Positions 5,568 to 12,297 of a DNA stretch of 12,297 nt are shown in pieces. Under the pieces are notes generated by a model that was given only the letters and a program-made list of their open reading frames with translations, was not told the DNA's origin and did no database searches. This DNA comes from Deltaproteobacteria bacterium (GTDB lineage: Bacteria; Desulfobacterota; Desulfobacteria; C00003060): assembly GCA_030667105.1 (NCBI GenBank), contig DAOUWN010000026.1:1-12297 (forward strand), written 5' to 3'. A program made the position numbers and the translations under genes. Within the stretch, counting starts at the first letter, position 1; the number at the start of each line of letters is the position of its first letter.

Positions 5568-8150
5568 ATGCGTTTTGATAAATTTACCATAAAATCTCAG
5601 GAACTCATTCAAGGCGCCCAGTCCCTGGCCGGTCAGCTTGGGCATCAGCAGATAGAGCCAGAGCATCTGTTGAAGGTCATGCTGGAGCAACCCGAGGGGA
5701 TTAGCCGCGCCATTCTCCAGAAACTGGGTGCATCCCCTGAAGCAGTCTTACAGGAGGTTTCTCAGGTCCTGGAGAAAAGGCCCAAGGTGAGCGGGGCCGG
5801 CACGGGAGAGGTCCATATCTCTCCGGCGACAAAGAAAGTCCTTGATGCTGCATTTGCCGAAGCAGCCAAGCTGAAGGACCAGTATGTGAGCTTAGAACAC
5901 ATCCTTGTTGCCATAACCGACCAGAAACAAACAGACGCAGGCCGTATCATGGCCCATGCAGGCGTTGTTCGCGAGACGATCCTGAAGGTTTTGGTGGATA
6001 TTCGGGGCACCCAGCGAATCACTGATCCTAATCCGGAGGAAAAATATCAAGCCCTGCAAAGATTTGGCAGGGATCTGACCGATTTCGCGCGGCTTGGCAA
6101 GATCGACCCGGTCATTGGCCGAGATGAAGAGATCCGTCGTGTGATTCAGGTTGTTTCCCGGCGTACTAAGAACAACCCGGTCCTTATCGGGGAGCCTGGG
6201 GTTGGCAAGACGGCTATTGTGGAGGGACTGGCCCAGCGTATTGTCAACGGGGATGTGCCTGAAACCCTTAAGAACCGGCGATTGGTTGCCCTTGACATGG
6301 GTACGCTGGTGGCAGGGGCGAAATACCGTGGCGAATTCGAAGACAGGTTGAAAGCGGTCTTAAAGGAGGTGGAGGCGGCCGAAGGCGAAGTCATCGTGTT
6401 CATTGATGAGCTTCACACCATGGTAGGGGCAGGGGCGGCTGAGGGTTCGGTGGATGCGTCGAACATGCTGAAACCTGCCCTGGCCCGCGGTACCCTTCGG
6501 TGCGTAGGGGCCACGACAATAAACGAATACCGGAAATATGTGGAAAAGGATGCGGCCCTGGAGCGGCGTTTCCAGCCCGTGCTTGTTCAGGAGCCTACTG
6601 TGGAAGACACCATCTCCATCTTGCTGGGCTTGAAAGAAAAATACGAGGTCCATCACGGCGTGCGGATCAAGGATTCTGCCATCGTGGCGGCAGCGACCCT
6701 CTCTCATCGTTACATATCGGATCGGTTCCTGCCGGACAAGGCCATCGACTTGATTGATGAGTCCGCCTCCGGGCTTCGCATTGAGATCGACAGCATGCCG
6801 GCCGAGATCGACGAGGTGGAGCGCAAGATCATTCAGTCTGAAATCGAACGTGAAGCCCTGAGGAAAGAGACCGATGACGTCTCAGAAGAGCGACTGGCCA
6901 AACTTGAGAAAGATATTTCGGTGATGAAGGAAAAGATCGGCGAGATGAAGGCCCACTGGCAAAATGAAAAAGACGCCATCCAGACCATTCGAAAGGTCAA
7001 GGAGGAACTTGAGCGCACGGGCATTGAGGGGCGGCAGGCCGAACGCGACGGCAATCTCGCCCTGGCAGCAGAACTCAGATACGGCGTGGCCACCGAATTG
7101 GAGAAACGGCTGGAGGAGGCGAAGAAAAGGCTTTCCGAACTTCAGACAGGGCGTAAGATGCTCAAGGAGGAGGTCGATGCAGAAGATGTGGCTGAAGTGG
7201 TCTCCAGATGGACGGGAATACCGGTTTCCAGGATGATGGAAGGTGAGCGGGAAAAGCTCATCCACATGGAAGAGCGGCTTTCAAAGCGGGTGGTGGGCCA
7301 GAATGAGCCGATCGTGGCTGTGTCCAATGCAGTGCGACGGGCACGGTCTGGTTTGCAGGACCCCAGTCGGCCTATCGGTTCCTTTATCTTCATGGGACCT
7401 ACTGGCGTGGGTAAGACCGAACTTGCCAAGGCCCTTGCAGAGTTCATCTTTGACGACGAGCAGGCCATGATCCGCGTTGACATGTCTGAGTATATGGAAA
7501 GACACTCCGTCTCAAGACTCATTGGCGCTCCTCCCGGGTATGTGGGCTACGAGGAGGGGGGATATCTGACCGAGTCGGTGAGGCGTAGGCCATATTCCGT
7601 CGTACTCTTCGACGAGATCGAAAAGGCACACCCAGAGGTTTTCAACGTACTTTTGCAGATCCTGGATGATGGCCGCATGACCGACGGTCATGGCCGAACC
7701 GTTGATTTTAAGAACACCATTATCATCATGACCTCTAATGTGGGAAGTCATTGGATCCAGGAGTTGGGTGCAAATGATCGCGACGAGATGGAAAAGCGCA
7801 TTGTGGAGGCGTTGCGGGCCAGTTTCAAGCCGGAATTTTTGAACCGGATAGATGATATCATTATCTTCCACAACTTGACATCCGAGCAGCTTACCGCCAT
7901 TGTGGATATTCAACTGGAGCGGGTGCGGAGGCGGCTTGAAGACCAACACATCACGCTGAAGCTTTCAGATGCGGCCAGAAGTCTCTTGGCCCGGGAGGGT
8001 TTTGATCCAACGTACGGGGCTCGCCCCTTGAAGCGTGCCATACAAAAACACGTCGAAAATCCACTGGCCATGGAGATACTGCGCGGGAGCTTTCATGAAG
8101 GGGCTCGAATTTTTGCAGACGTGAAGGACGGAAGCGTCGTTTTCAAGTGA
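5568..8150 (+). CDS. clpB: ATP-dependent chaperone ClpB
   Basis: A hexameric AAA+ disaggregase that pulls proteins out of aggregates in the cytosol together with the DnaK system. At 860 residues it has standard length. An N-terminal double Clp_N domain covers about residues 1-145. The first AAA+ module has Walker A GEPGVGKT (208-215) and Walker B VIVFIDE (275-281). The charged coiled-coil middle domain, about residues 400-530, is specific to ClpB and binds DnaK; it separates this protein from ClpA and ClpC. The second AAA+ module has Walker A GPTGVGKT (610-617), Walker B with D682-E683 and the sensor-2 motif GARPLKR (817-823). No IGF/L loop for ClpP binding was noticed. AAAGGAG at 5555-5561 lies six bases before the ATG. 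htpX follows after 32 bases, so both are probably induced together by protein-damaging stress. Confidence 0.98.
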   Translation: MRFDKFTIKSQELIQGAQSLAGQLGHQQIEPEHLLKVMLEQPEGISRAILQKLGASPEAVLQEVSQVLEKRPKVSGAGTGEVHISPATKKVLDAAFAEAAKLKDQYVSLEHILVAITDQKQTDAGRIMAHAGVVRETILKVLVDIRGTQRITDPNPEEKYQALQRFGRDLTDFARLGKIDPVIGRDEEIRRVIQVVSRRTKNNPVLIGEPGVGKTAIVEGLAQRIVNGDVPETLKNRRLVALDMGTLVAGAKYRGEFEDRLKAVLKEVEAAEGEVIVFIDELHTMVGAGAAEGSVDASNMLKPALARGTLRCVGATTINEYRKYVEKDAALERRFQPVLVQEPTVEDTISILLGLKEKYEVHHGVRIKDSAIVAAATLSHRYISDRFLPDKAIDLIDESASGLRIEIDSMPAEIDEVERKIIQSEIEREALRKETDDVSEERLAKLEKDISVMKEKIGEMKAHWQNEKDAIQTIRKVKEELERTGIEGRQAERDGNLALAAELRYGVATELEKRLEEAKKRLSELQTGRKMLKEEVDAEDVAEVVSRWTGIPVSRMMEGEREKLIHMEERLSKRVVGQNEPIVAVSNAVRRARSGLQDPSRPIGSFIFMGPTGVGKTELAKALAEFIFDDEQAMIRVDMSEYMERHSVSRLIGAPPGYVGYEEGGYLTESVRRRPYSVVLFDEIEKAHPEVFNVLLQILDDGRMTDGHGRTVDFKNTIIIMTSNVGSHWIQELGANDRDEMEKRIVEALRASFKPEFLNRIDDIIIFHNLTSEQLTAIVDIQLERVRRRLEDQHITLKLSDAARSLLAREGFDPTYGARPLKRAIQKHVENPLAMEILRGSFHEGARIFADVKDGSVVFK

Positions 8151-8182
8151 TAAAATAATTTCACGATTTTATGGGAGGAACT

Positions 8183-9025
8183 ATGGGTAATTCAATAAAG
8201 ACCGGCCTTCTTTTGGGCGCGTTGACCGCCTTGATCATGATCATTGGCCGATATCTGGGCGGACACCAGGGCATGGTCATCGCATTTTTCTTTGCAGTGA
8301 TCATGAATTTTGGCAGCTACTGGTTTTCAGACAGAATCGTCTTGCGTATGTACCGGGCCCAGCCGGTTTCCGAATCCGAGGCCCCTGGGTTACACCGGAT
8401 AGTAAGACAACTGGCGCAGCAGGCAGGCCTTCCCATGCCCAAAATATGCATCATGCCCTCTGAATCCCCCAACGCCTTTGCCACGGGCCGCAATCCACAA
8501 CATGCGGTGGTGGCAGTTACCCAGGGGATCTTAAGGCTCCTGGACGAAAACGAGCTTAAGGGCGTGCTGGCTCACGAGTTGGCCCACGTAAAACATCGGG
8601 ATATCCTTATCGGGTCTATTGCCGCTACGATTGCCGGCGCGATCATGATGGTGGCAAGCATGGCCCGATGGGCTGCCCTGTTTGGCGGCTTTGGTAGCAG
8701 GGATGATGATGACGGTGGCGGTATGATCGGCCTCATTGCCATGTCTATCCTTGCCCCTATTGCGGCTATGTTGATCCAGATGGCCATATCCCGGTCGAGG
8801 GAGTATGCGGCCGATGCGGCCGGAGTCTCTTATGCCGGAAGCCCCAGGGGGCTTACCAGCGCCCTTCAAAAGATATCTTCGGCTTCCCGGCACATGCCCC
8901 CCATGAAGGCAGAGCCCGCAACAGCCCACATGTTTATAATAAATCCCTTGTCGGGAAAGAGGCTCATGAACCTTTTCAGCACCCACCCGCCAGTTGAAGA
9001 ACGTATCCGGAGGTTGGAGCACTAG
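8183..9025 (+). CDS. htpX: membrane zinc metalloprotease HtpX (M48 family)
   Basis: An integral membrane M48B protease that degrades misfolded membrane proteins, with its active site on the cytoplasmic side. It has 280 residues, close to the usual family length. Two N-terminal membrane segments lie at about residues 7-25 and 30-48. The zinc site follows: HELAH (H131, E132, H135) and the third ligand E207 in SREYAAD. Two more hydrophobic segments, about 141-170 and 181-202, lie between them, separated by a short acidic Asp/Gly loop (DDDDGGG). The conserved C-terminal [10 protein letters not shown] motif is present. An upstream in-frame ATG at 8171 is possible, but GGGAGG at 8173-8178 precedes the ATG at 8183, which also gives the family's typical MGN start. 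It sits 32 bases behind clpB with no strong terminator between them. Confidence 0.96.
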   Translation: MGNSIKTGLLLGALTALIMIIGRYLGGHQGMVIAFFFAVIMNFGSYWFSDRIVLRMYRAQPVSESEAPGLHRIVRQLAQQAGLPMPKICIMPSESPNAFATGRNPQHAVVAVTQGILRLLDENELKGVLAHELAHVKHRDILIGSIAATIAGAIMMVASMARWAALFGGFGSRDDDDGGGMIGLIAMSILAPIAAMLIQMAISRSREYAADAAGVSYAGSPRGLTSALQKISSASRHMPPMKAEPATAHMFIINPLSGKRLMNLFSTHPPVEERIRRLEH

Positions 9026-9060
9026 AGGAACGAGCGGAAAGGCGATGTCAGAGATAATAA

Positions 9061-9089
9061 TTGACACGCCTCTCGGGCACTGTTAAAAG
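9061..9089 (+). promoter_or_regulatory. candidate promoter of the tRNA-Lys gene
   Basis: TTGACA at 9061-9066 is a perfect -35 hexamer. After 17 bases TAAAAG (9084-9089) matches four of six -10 positions. Transcription would start near 9096, about 20 bases before the mature tRNA. It lies in the 93-base gap after htpX, so the tRNA is probably transcribed independently of the clpB-htpX unit. Confidence 0.6.
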
Positions 9090-9118
9090 ATACGGCAAGA
9101 AACAAAGAGGGGCGACCT

Positions 9119-9195
9119 GGGCCGTTAGCTCAACTAGGCAGAGCAGCTGACTCTTAATCAGGAGGTTATAGGTTCGATTCCTATACGGCCCACCA
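9119..9195 (+). tRNA. tRNA-Lys (anticodon CTT)
   Basis: The full cloverleaf can be drawn. The acceptor stem GGGCCGT (9119-9125) pairs with ACGGCCC (9185-9191). The D arm is GCTC/GAGC (9128-9131, 9141-9144) with a nine-base loop. The anticodon loop CTCTTAA (9151-9157) carries CTT at 9153-9155. The T stem ATAGG/CCTAT (9168-9172, 9180-9184) encloses TTCGATT. The discriminator is A and the CCA end is encoded (9193-9195). The anticodon identifies lysine and reads AAG codons. The outermost anticodon-stem position is a G-G mismatch (9146 and 9162), while the other four pairs are sound. Confidence 0.96.
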
Positions 9196-9204
9196 GGATT
9201 GACG

Positions 9205-9239
9205 GGGCTTTTCGGCAGTGGGGCGGGGAGCCCTTTTTT
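9205..9239 (+). terminator. intrinsic terminator after tRNA-Lys
   Basis: GGGCT (9205-9209) pairs with AGCCC (9229-9233). The stem extends through three G-U pairs and two G-C pairs to about ten pairs around a nine-base loop. Six T residues follow directly at 9234-9239. It starts ten bases after the CCA end and separates the tRNA transcript from the hypBF unit. Confidence 0.85.
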
Positions 9240-9285
9240 CTTAGTGTGCCAGGCAAAGACGTTACGTTGAAATGGCTCTGCAATG

Positions 9286-9301
9286 AGGTACGGAAATTGC
9301 A
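9286..9301 (+). promoter_or_regulatory. candidate sigma-54 (RpoN) promoter of hypBF
   Basis: The bases AGGTACGGAAATTGCA match the RpoN consensus TGGCACG-N4-TTGCA at 10 of the 12 defined positions. The essential GG (9287-9288, -24 element) and GC (9299-9300, -12 element) are separated by exactly ten bases. Transcription would start near 9312, about 30 bases before the hypB start codon and downstream of the tRNA terminator. RpoN promoters need an enhancer-binding activator; no binding site for one was identified. Confidence 0.65.
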
Positions 9302-9309
9302 GTAGCGGT

Positions 9310-9325
9310 TATGGCAACTGCCATA
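9310..9325 (+). repeat. hairpin at the predicted 5' end of the hypBF transcript
   Basis: TATGGC (9310-9315) pairs with GCCATA (9320-9325) around an AACT loop. It lies at the predicted transcription start and ends directly against the AAAGGAG ribosome binding site (9327-9333). It may stabilise the 5' end or tune translation. A second stem, CTGCAAT/ATTGCAG (9278-9284, 9296-9302), overlaps the sigma-54 site and would not be in the transcript. Confidence 0.4.
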
Positions 9326-9341
9326 GAAAGGAGCAAATGCG

Positions 9342-9989
9342 TTGAAGATTCCAGTTATAAGGAATATCCTTGAGGCGAACGAGCGGATTGCAGAAGAAAA
9401 CCGTAAACTGTTTGAAAGGGAGAAGGTGGCTGTCATCAACTTGATGAGCTCGCCTGGTTCTGGAAAGACGTCATTGCTGGAATGCACCATAGATGCCGTA
9501 AAAGATCGCATCCGTATGGGTGTCATCGAAGGTGATGTGCAGTCCACCAGAGATGCCGAGAGGATAGCGGAGAAGGGCATCCCGGCGGTTCAAATCAACA
9601 CGGGCGGAGCCTGTCACCTGGATGGAAACATGGTACGAAATGCGCTTTCGACCTTTGACCTGTCACAATTGGATCTTCTGGTGGTTGAAAACGTGGGGAA
9701 CCTGGTTTGTCCTGCCGAGTTTGATGTTGGCGAAGACCACAAGGTGATGATCCTGAGCGTTACTGAGGGTTCTGATAAGCCCGAAAAATACCCCCTTATG
9801 TTCCACGAGTCGAGCGTCTTGCTAGTAAACAAGATCGACCTGTTGCCCTATGTTGATTGTAGTGTGGAAGAGATCCGGGACATCTCCCTTAGGATCAATC
9901 CCAATTTGGAGATTTTTGAGATATCTTGCCGGACAGGAGAAGGGATAGATCGATGGGCCGACTGGCTGTTGAAACAGACCAAGAAATAA
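9342..9989 (+). CDS. hypB: hydrogenase nickel incorporation GTPase HypB
   Basis: A SIMIBI-class GTPase that, with HypA, delivers nickel to the large subunit of [NiFe] hydrogenases in the cytosol. It has 215 residues. The P-loop SSPGSGKTS holds K42 and T43, the EGDVQSTRDA segment holds switch residues (D65), and NKID (163-166) gives guanine specificity. C91-H92 in TGGACHLD are the conserved metal ligands of the G domain at the dimer interface. The N-terminus is short: it lacks both the CxxCGC nickel site of E. coli HypB and a His-rich storage stretch. The start is TTG at 9342, eight bases after AAAGGAG. An ATG at 9337 is out of frame and stops after two codons. hypF overlaps its end by 37 bases. 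No hypA is present upstream in this window. Confidence 0.96.
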   Translation: MKIPVIRNILEANERIAEENRKLFEREKVAVINLMSSPGSGKTSLLECTIDAVKDRIRMGVIEGDVQSTRDAERIAEKGIPAVQINTGGACHLDGNMVRNALSTFDLSQLDLLVVENVGNLVCPAEFDVGEDHKVMILSVTEGSDKPEKYPLMFHESSVLLVNKIDLLPYVDCSVEEIRDISLRINPNLEIFEISCRTGEGIDRWADWLLKQTKK

Positions 9990-12271
9990 GGGAAAAGGGC
10001 GTCAGGACAAGGATTAGGGGGATCGTTCAGGGTGTTGGTTTTCGACCCTTTATTTACAACCTTGCCCTTGCCCACGACCTTAGAGGCTTTGTCTCCAATA
10101 CTTCAGAAGGCGTCTACATTGAAGTTGAGGGTGATCCCGACTTTCTGGATGCATTCCACCGGGGCATCATTGCCGAAAAACCCCCGCTGGCCCATATTAC
10201 TTCCATAGAAACTATTGAGCAGGGGTTGAAATCATATTCTGACTTTACCATTCACAAGAGCGAGGCACAGGAACACCGCAGGACGCTTATTTCCCCGGAT
10301 GTATGCGTATGTGAAGATTGTCTGAGGGAGTTGTTTGACCCAAAGGACCGACGTTTCGGGTATCCTTTTATCAATTGCACGAACTGCGGCCCGCGTTACA
10401 CCATCATTATGGACATCCCATATGACCGGCCTTTTACGGCCATGAAGGGTTTCAAGATGTGTCCTCCCTGCGAAGCAGAATATCATGATCCCGCGGACCG
10501 CAGATTTCATGCCCAGCCCAATGCCTGTTGGGATTGCGGCCCTCTGGTGCGTCTCTGGGCTCACGCGGGCCAAGATATTCGTGCAGGCAATCCGATTGAG
10601 GAAGCCCGGAAGCTGCTTAAGCAAGGCAAAATCGTTGCTATTAAGGGATTGGGTGGTTTTCACCTGGCCGCGGACGCCACCAACAATGAAGCGGTCAAGA
10701 GGCTCCGGCAAAGAAAACATCGAGAAGAAAAGCCTTTGGCCCTTATGTGTCCGAGCCTGGAACAGATCAGAGAATTTGCACGGGTAACTGAGGACGAAGA
10801 ATCCCTTCTTAACTCCATACAGCGGCCTATTGTCATCCTAGAGAAGAGGCCCAACGCAGATATCGCTGAAGAAGTCTCTCCCCGGAACCGCACCTACGGC
10901 ATCATGCTGCCCTATACGCCCCTTCATTACCTCCTGTTTCAGGGTGACGACCTGCTGGCCCTGGTCATGACGAGCGGGAACATCAGCGAGGAGCCCATTG
11001 CCATTGATAACGAGGAGGCGTTTGAGCGCCTGGGAGATATTGCTGATTACTTCTTGAATCACAATCGTGATATTTATCTTAGAAGCGACGATTCCATACT
11101 CCGTGTGGTTGACACCGTGCCAAGGCAGATCAGGCGCAGCAGAGGTTATGTGCCCATACCGACTTTTCTTAAGAGGTCTTTGGAGCCCATTCTTGCCTGC
11201 GGCGCTGAATGGAAAAATACGATCTGTCTCACCAGGGGAGACCAGGCATTCTTGAGTCAACACATAGGCGATCTGGAAAACTTGGAGACCCTCAATTTTT
11301 TTGAGATGACTATCCAGCACCTGAAACGGATATTGGAAATCGAGCCCAAGATTGTTGCCTATGATCTCCATCCTGATTACTTGAGCACACAGTATGCCTT
11401 GAAGCAGTCATCCATGATTCAGGTTGGGGTCCAGCATCACCATGCCCACATAGTGAGCGCCATGGCAGAACATGGCCTTGCGGGGCCTGTGATAGGTATT
11501 GCTCTGGACGGCACAGGCTACGGCGCTGATGGGCAGATTTGGGGCGGTGAGGTCCTGGTCGTGGAGCCCAAACAGTTCGAAAGAGTGGGGCATTTTGCCT
11601 ATCTTCCCATGCCTGGAGGGGCTGCGGCTATCAAGAAGCCTTGGCGTATGGCCGTGAGCGCGCTGTACGAGGTTTTTGGAGACGAGTTTTTGAAGATCAG
11701 TCTTCCTTTTCTGGAGGGCATCCCCCGGAAACGTGTCGATATCTTGATCCATATGATAAGACAGGGTGTGAACACGCCTCTCACATCGAGTTGCGGGCGC
11801 CTGTTTGATTCGGTGGCCGCAATCGCAGGTGTGAGGAACTATGTCGCCTACGAAGGTCAGGCTGCAGTGGAACTTGAGGCCGCGGCAGAAGAGGACCTGG
11901 AACGAGTTTATCCTTTTGAAATTCGGGAAAAGGACGGAGCTCTACAGTTTTTGACGGCGCCGATCATAAAATCTGTTGTGGCAGACGTGAATGAGGGCTG
12001 TTCAACAGGTTTGATCAGCGCCACTTTTCATAATACCCTGGTTGCCTTGTTCCTGGAGGTGTGTGAGCGGGTGCGGGCGTCGCGGAAGCTCAAGCAGGTG
12101 GTCTTGAGCGGGGGTTGTTTCCAGAATGCCAGGCTTCTGGTTCAACTGACCGAGGCCTTGGAGAATCAAGGTTTCGAGGTTTTCAGCCAGGCGCAAGTCC
12201 CCAGCAATGACGGGGGCATTGCGCTCGGTCAAGCAGTAGTGGCCGATGCTATGTATAAAGCGGGATTGTAA
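9953..12271 (+). CDS. hypF: carbamoyltransferase HypF, [NiFe] hydrogenase maturation
   Basis: HypF activates carbamoyl phosphate with ATP and transfers the carbamoyl group to the C-terminal cysteine of HypE, the first step towards the CN ligands of the hydrogenase iron. The protein has 772 residues, full length. Domains in order: acylphosphatase-like (GIVQGVGFRPF, about 20-110), two zinc fingers (CVCEDC at 118-123 with NCTNCGP, then CPPCEAEYHDP with CWDCGP), a YrdC-like nucleotide-binding domain (from about KGLGGFHLAADA), and a Kae1-like domain with HHHAH (495-499), ALDGTGYGADG, TSSCGRLFDSVAA and LSGGCFQN. The ATG at 9953 follows an AGGAGAAGGG stretch (9935-9944); a TTG at 9926 would add nine residues. 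It begins inside hypB, indicating coupled translation. Only 26 bases follow the stop, so the rest of any hyp cluster is not visible. Confidence 0.97.
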   Translation: MGRLAVETDQEIREKGVRTRIRGIVQGVGFRPFIYNLALAHDLRGFVSNTSEGVYIEVEGDPDFLDAFHRGIIAEKPPLAHITSIETIEQGLKSYSDFTIHKSEAQEHRRTLISPDVCVCEDCLRELFDPKDRRFGYPFINCTNCGPRYTIIMDIPYDRPFTAMKGFKMCPPCEAEYHDPADRRFHAQPNACWDCGPLVRLWAHAGQDIRAGNPIEEARKLLKQGKIVAIKGLGGFHLAADATNNEAVKRLRQRKHREEKPLALMCPSLEQIREFARVTEDEESLLNSIQRPIVILEKRPNADIAEEVSPRNRTYGIMLPYTPLHYLLFQGDDLLALVMTSGNISEEPIAIDNEEAFERLGDIADYFLNHNRDIYLRSDDSILRVVDTVPRQIRRSRGYVPIPTFLKRSLEPILACGAEWKNTICLTRGDQAFLSQHIGDLENLETLNFFEMTIQHLKRILEIEPKIVAYDLHPDYLSTQYALKQSSMIQVGVQHHHAHIVSAMAEHGLAGPVIGIALDGTGYGADGQIWGGEVLVVEPKQFERVGHFAYLPMPGGAAAIKKPWRMAVSALYEVFGDEFLKISLPFLEGIPRKRVDILIHMIRQGVNTPLTSSCGRLFDSVAAIAGVRNYVAYEGQAAVELEAAAEEDLERVYPFEIREKDGALQFLTAPIIKSVVADVNEGCSTGLISATFHNTLVALFLEVCERVRASRKLKQVVLSGGCFQNARLLVQLTEALENQGFEVFSQAQVPSNDGGIALGQAVVADAMYKAGL

Positions 12272-12297
12272 GTCGTATGGTCGTGGACTCGTGAAAC

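Noticed and set aside
6882..7265. Long minus-strand and alternate-frame open frames inside clpB, miaB and hypF
   Set aside because: They lie wholly within well-supported genes, show no recognisable domains, and reflect codon composition of the true frame.
8146..8170. Possible terminator between clpB and htpX (GTGA/TCAC stem then GATTTT)
   Set aside because: Only four pairs around a ten-base A/T-rich loop, too weak to call; the genes are more likely cotranscribed.

Overview
The window reads as chromosomal core sequence from an anaerobic bacterium of the Desulfobacterota (former Deltaproteobacteria) type. This rests on the DUF4911 / miaB / bifunctional-nuclease grouping, the HypB and HypF hydrogenase maturation pair, roughly 50% G+C, and a DsrE-like gene that makes sense only as a selenoprotein. 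No insertion sequences, phage genes or CRISPR repeats were seen. The genus cannot be fixed from this sequence.

Layout. (1) 25-4709, plus strand, a tightly packed run: a DUF4911 protein, a small secreted protein, miaB (tRNA ms2i6A37 synthase), a bifunctional nuclease (BFN/DUF151), a PHP-domain metal hydrolase, an amidohydrolase_2 protein, and a DsrE-like protein. The DsrE-like reading frame is interrupted by an in-frame TGA at 4596-4598. The frame continues with family-like sequence to a TAA at 4707-4709, the TGA begins a U-x-x-C motif, and a bacterial SECIS-type hairpin with a GGUCUG loop follows it. I annotate it as one selenoprotein of 103 residues. (2) 4841-5347, minus strand, a Met-rich exported protein of unknown function. 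(3) 5568-9025, clpB and htpX, a cytosolic disaggregase and a membrane protease, forming a protein quality-control pair. (4) 9061-9239, a self-contained tRNA-Lys(CTT) unit with promoter, gene with encoded CCA, and intrinsic terminator. (5) 9286-12271, hypB and hypF, overlapping by 37 bases, preceded by a close match to a sigma-54 promoter. The window ends just after hypF, so any hypC, hypD or hypE would lie downstream.

How the parts work together: HypB supplies nickel to [NiFe] hydrogenase precursors and HypF starts synthesis of the cyanide ligands of their iron. The sigma-54 site suggests that activator-dependent control switches this pair on. ClpB and HtpX handle damaged cytosolic and membrane proteins. 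The first operon mixes tRNA modification with metal-dependent hydrolases and a redox selenoprotein whose partner is not evident. The most notable observation is the DsrE-like selenoprotein, which standard gene calling would truncate to 66 residues; next is the sigma-54 promoter before hypB. No gene-free stretch exceeds about 220 bases.
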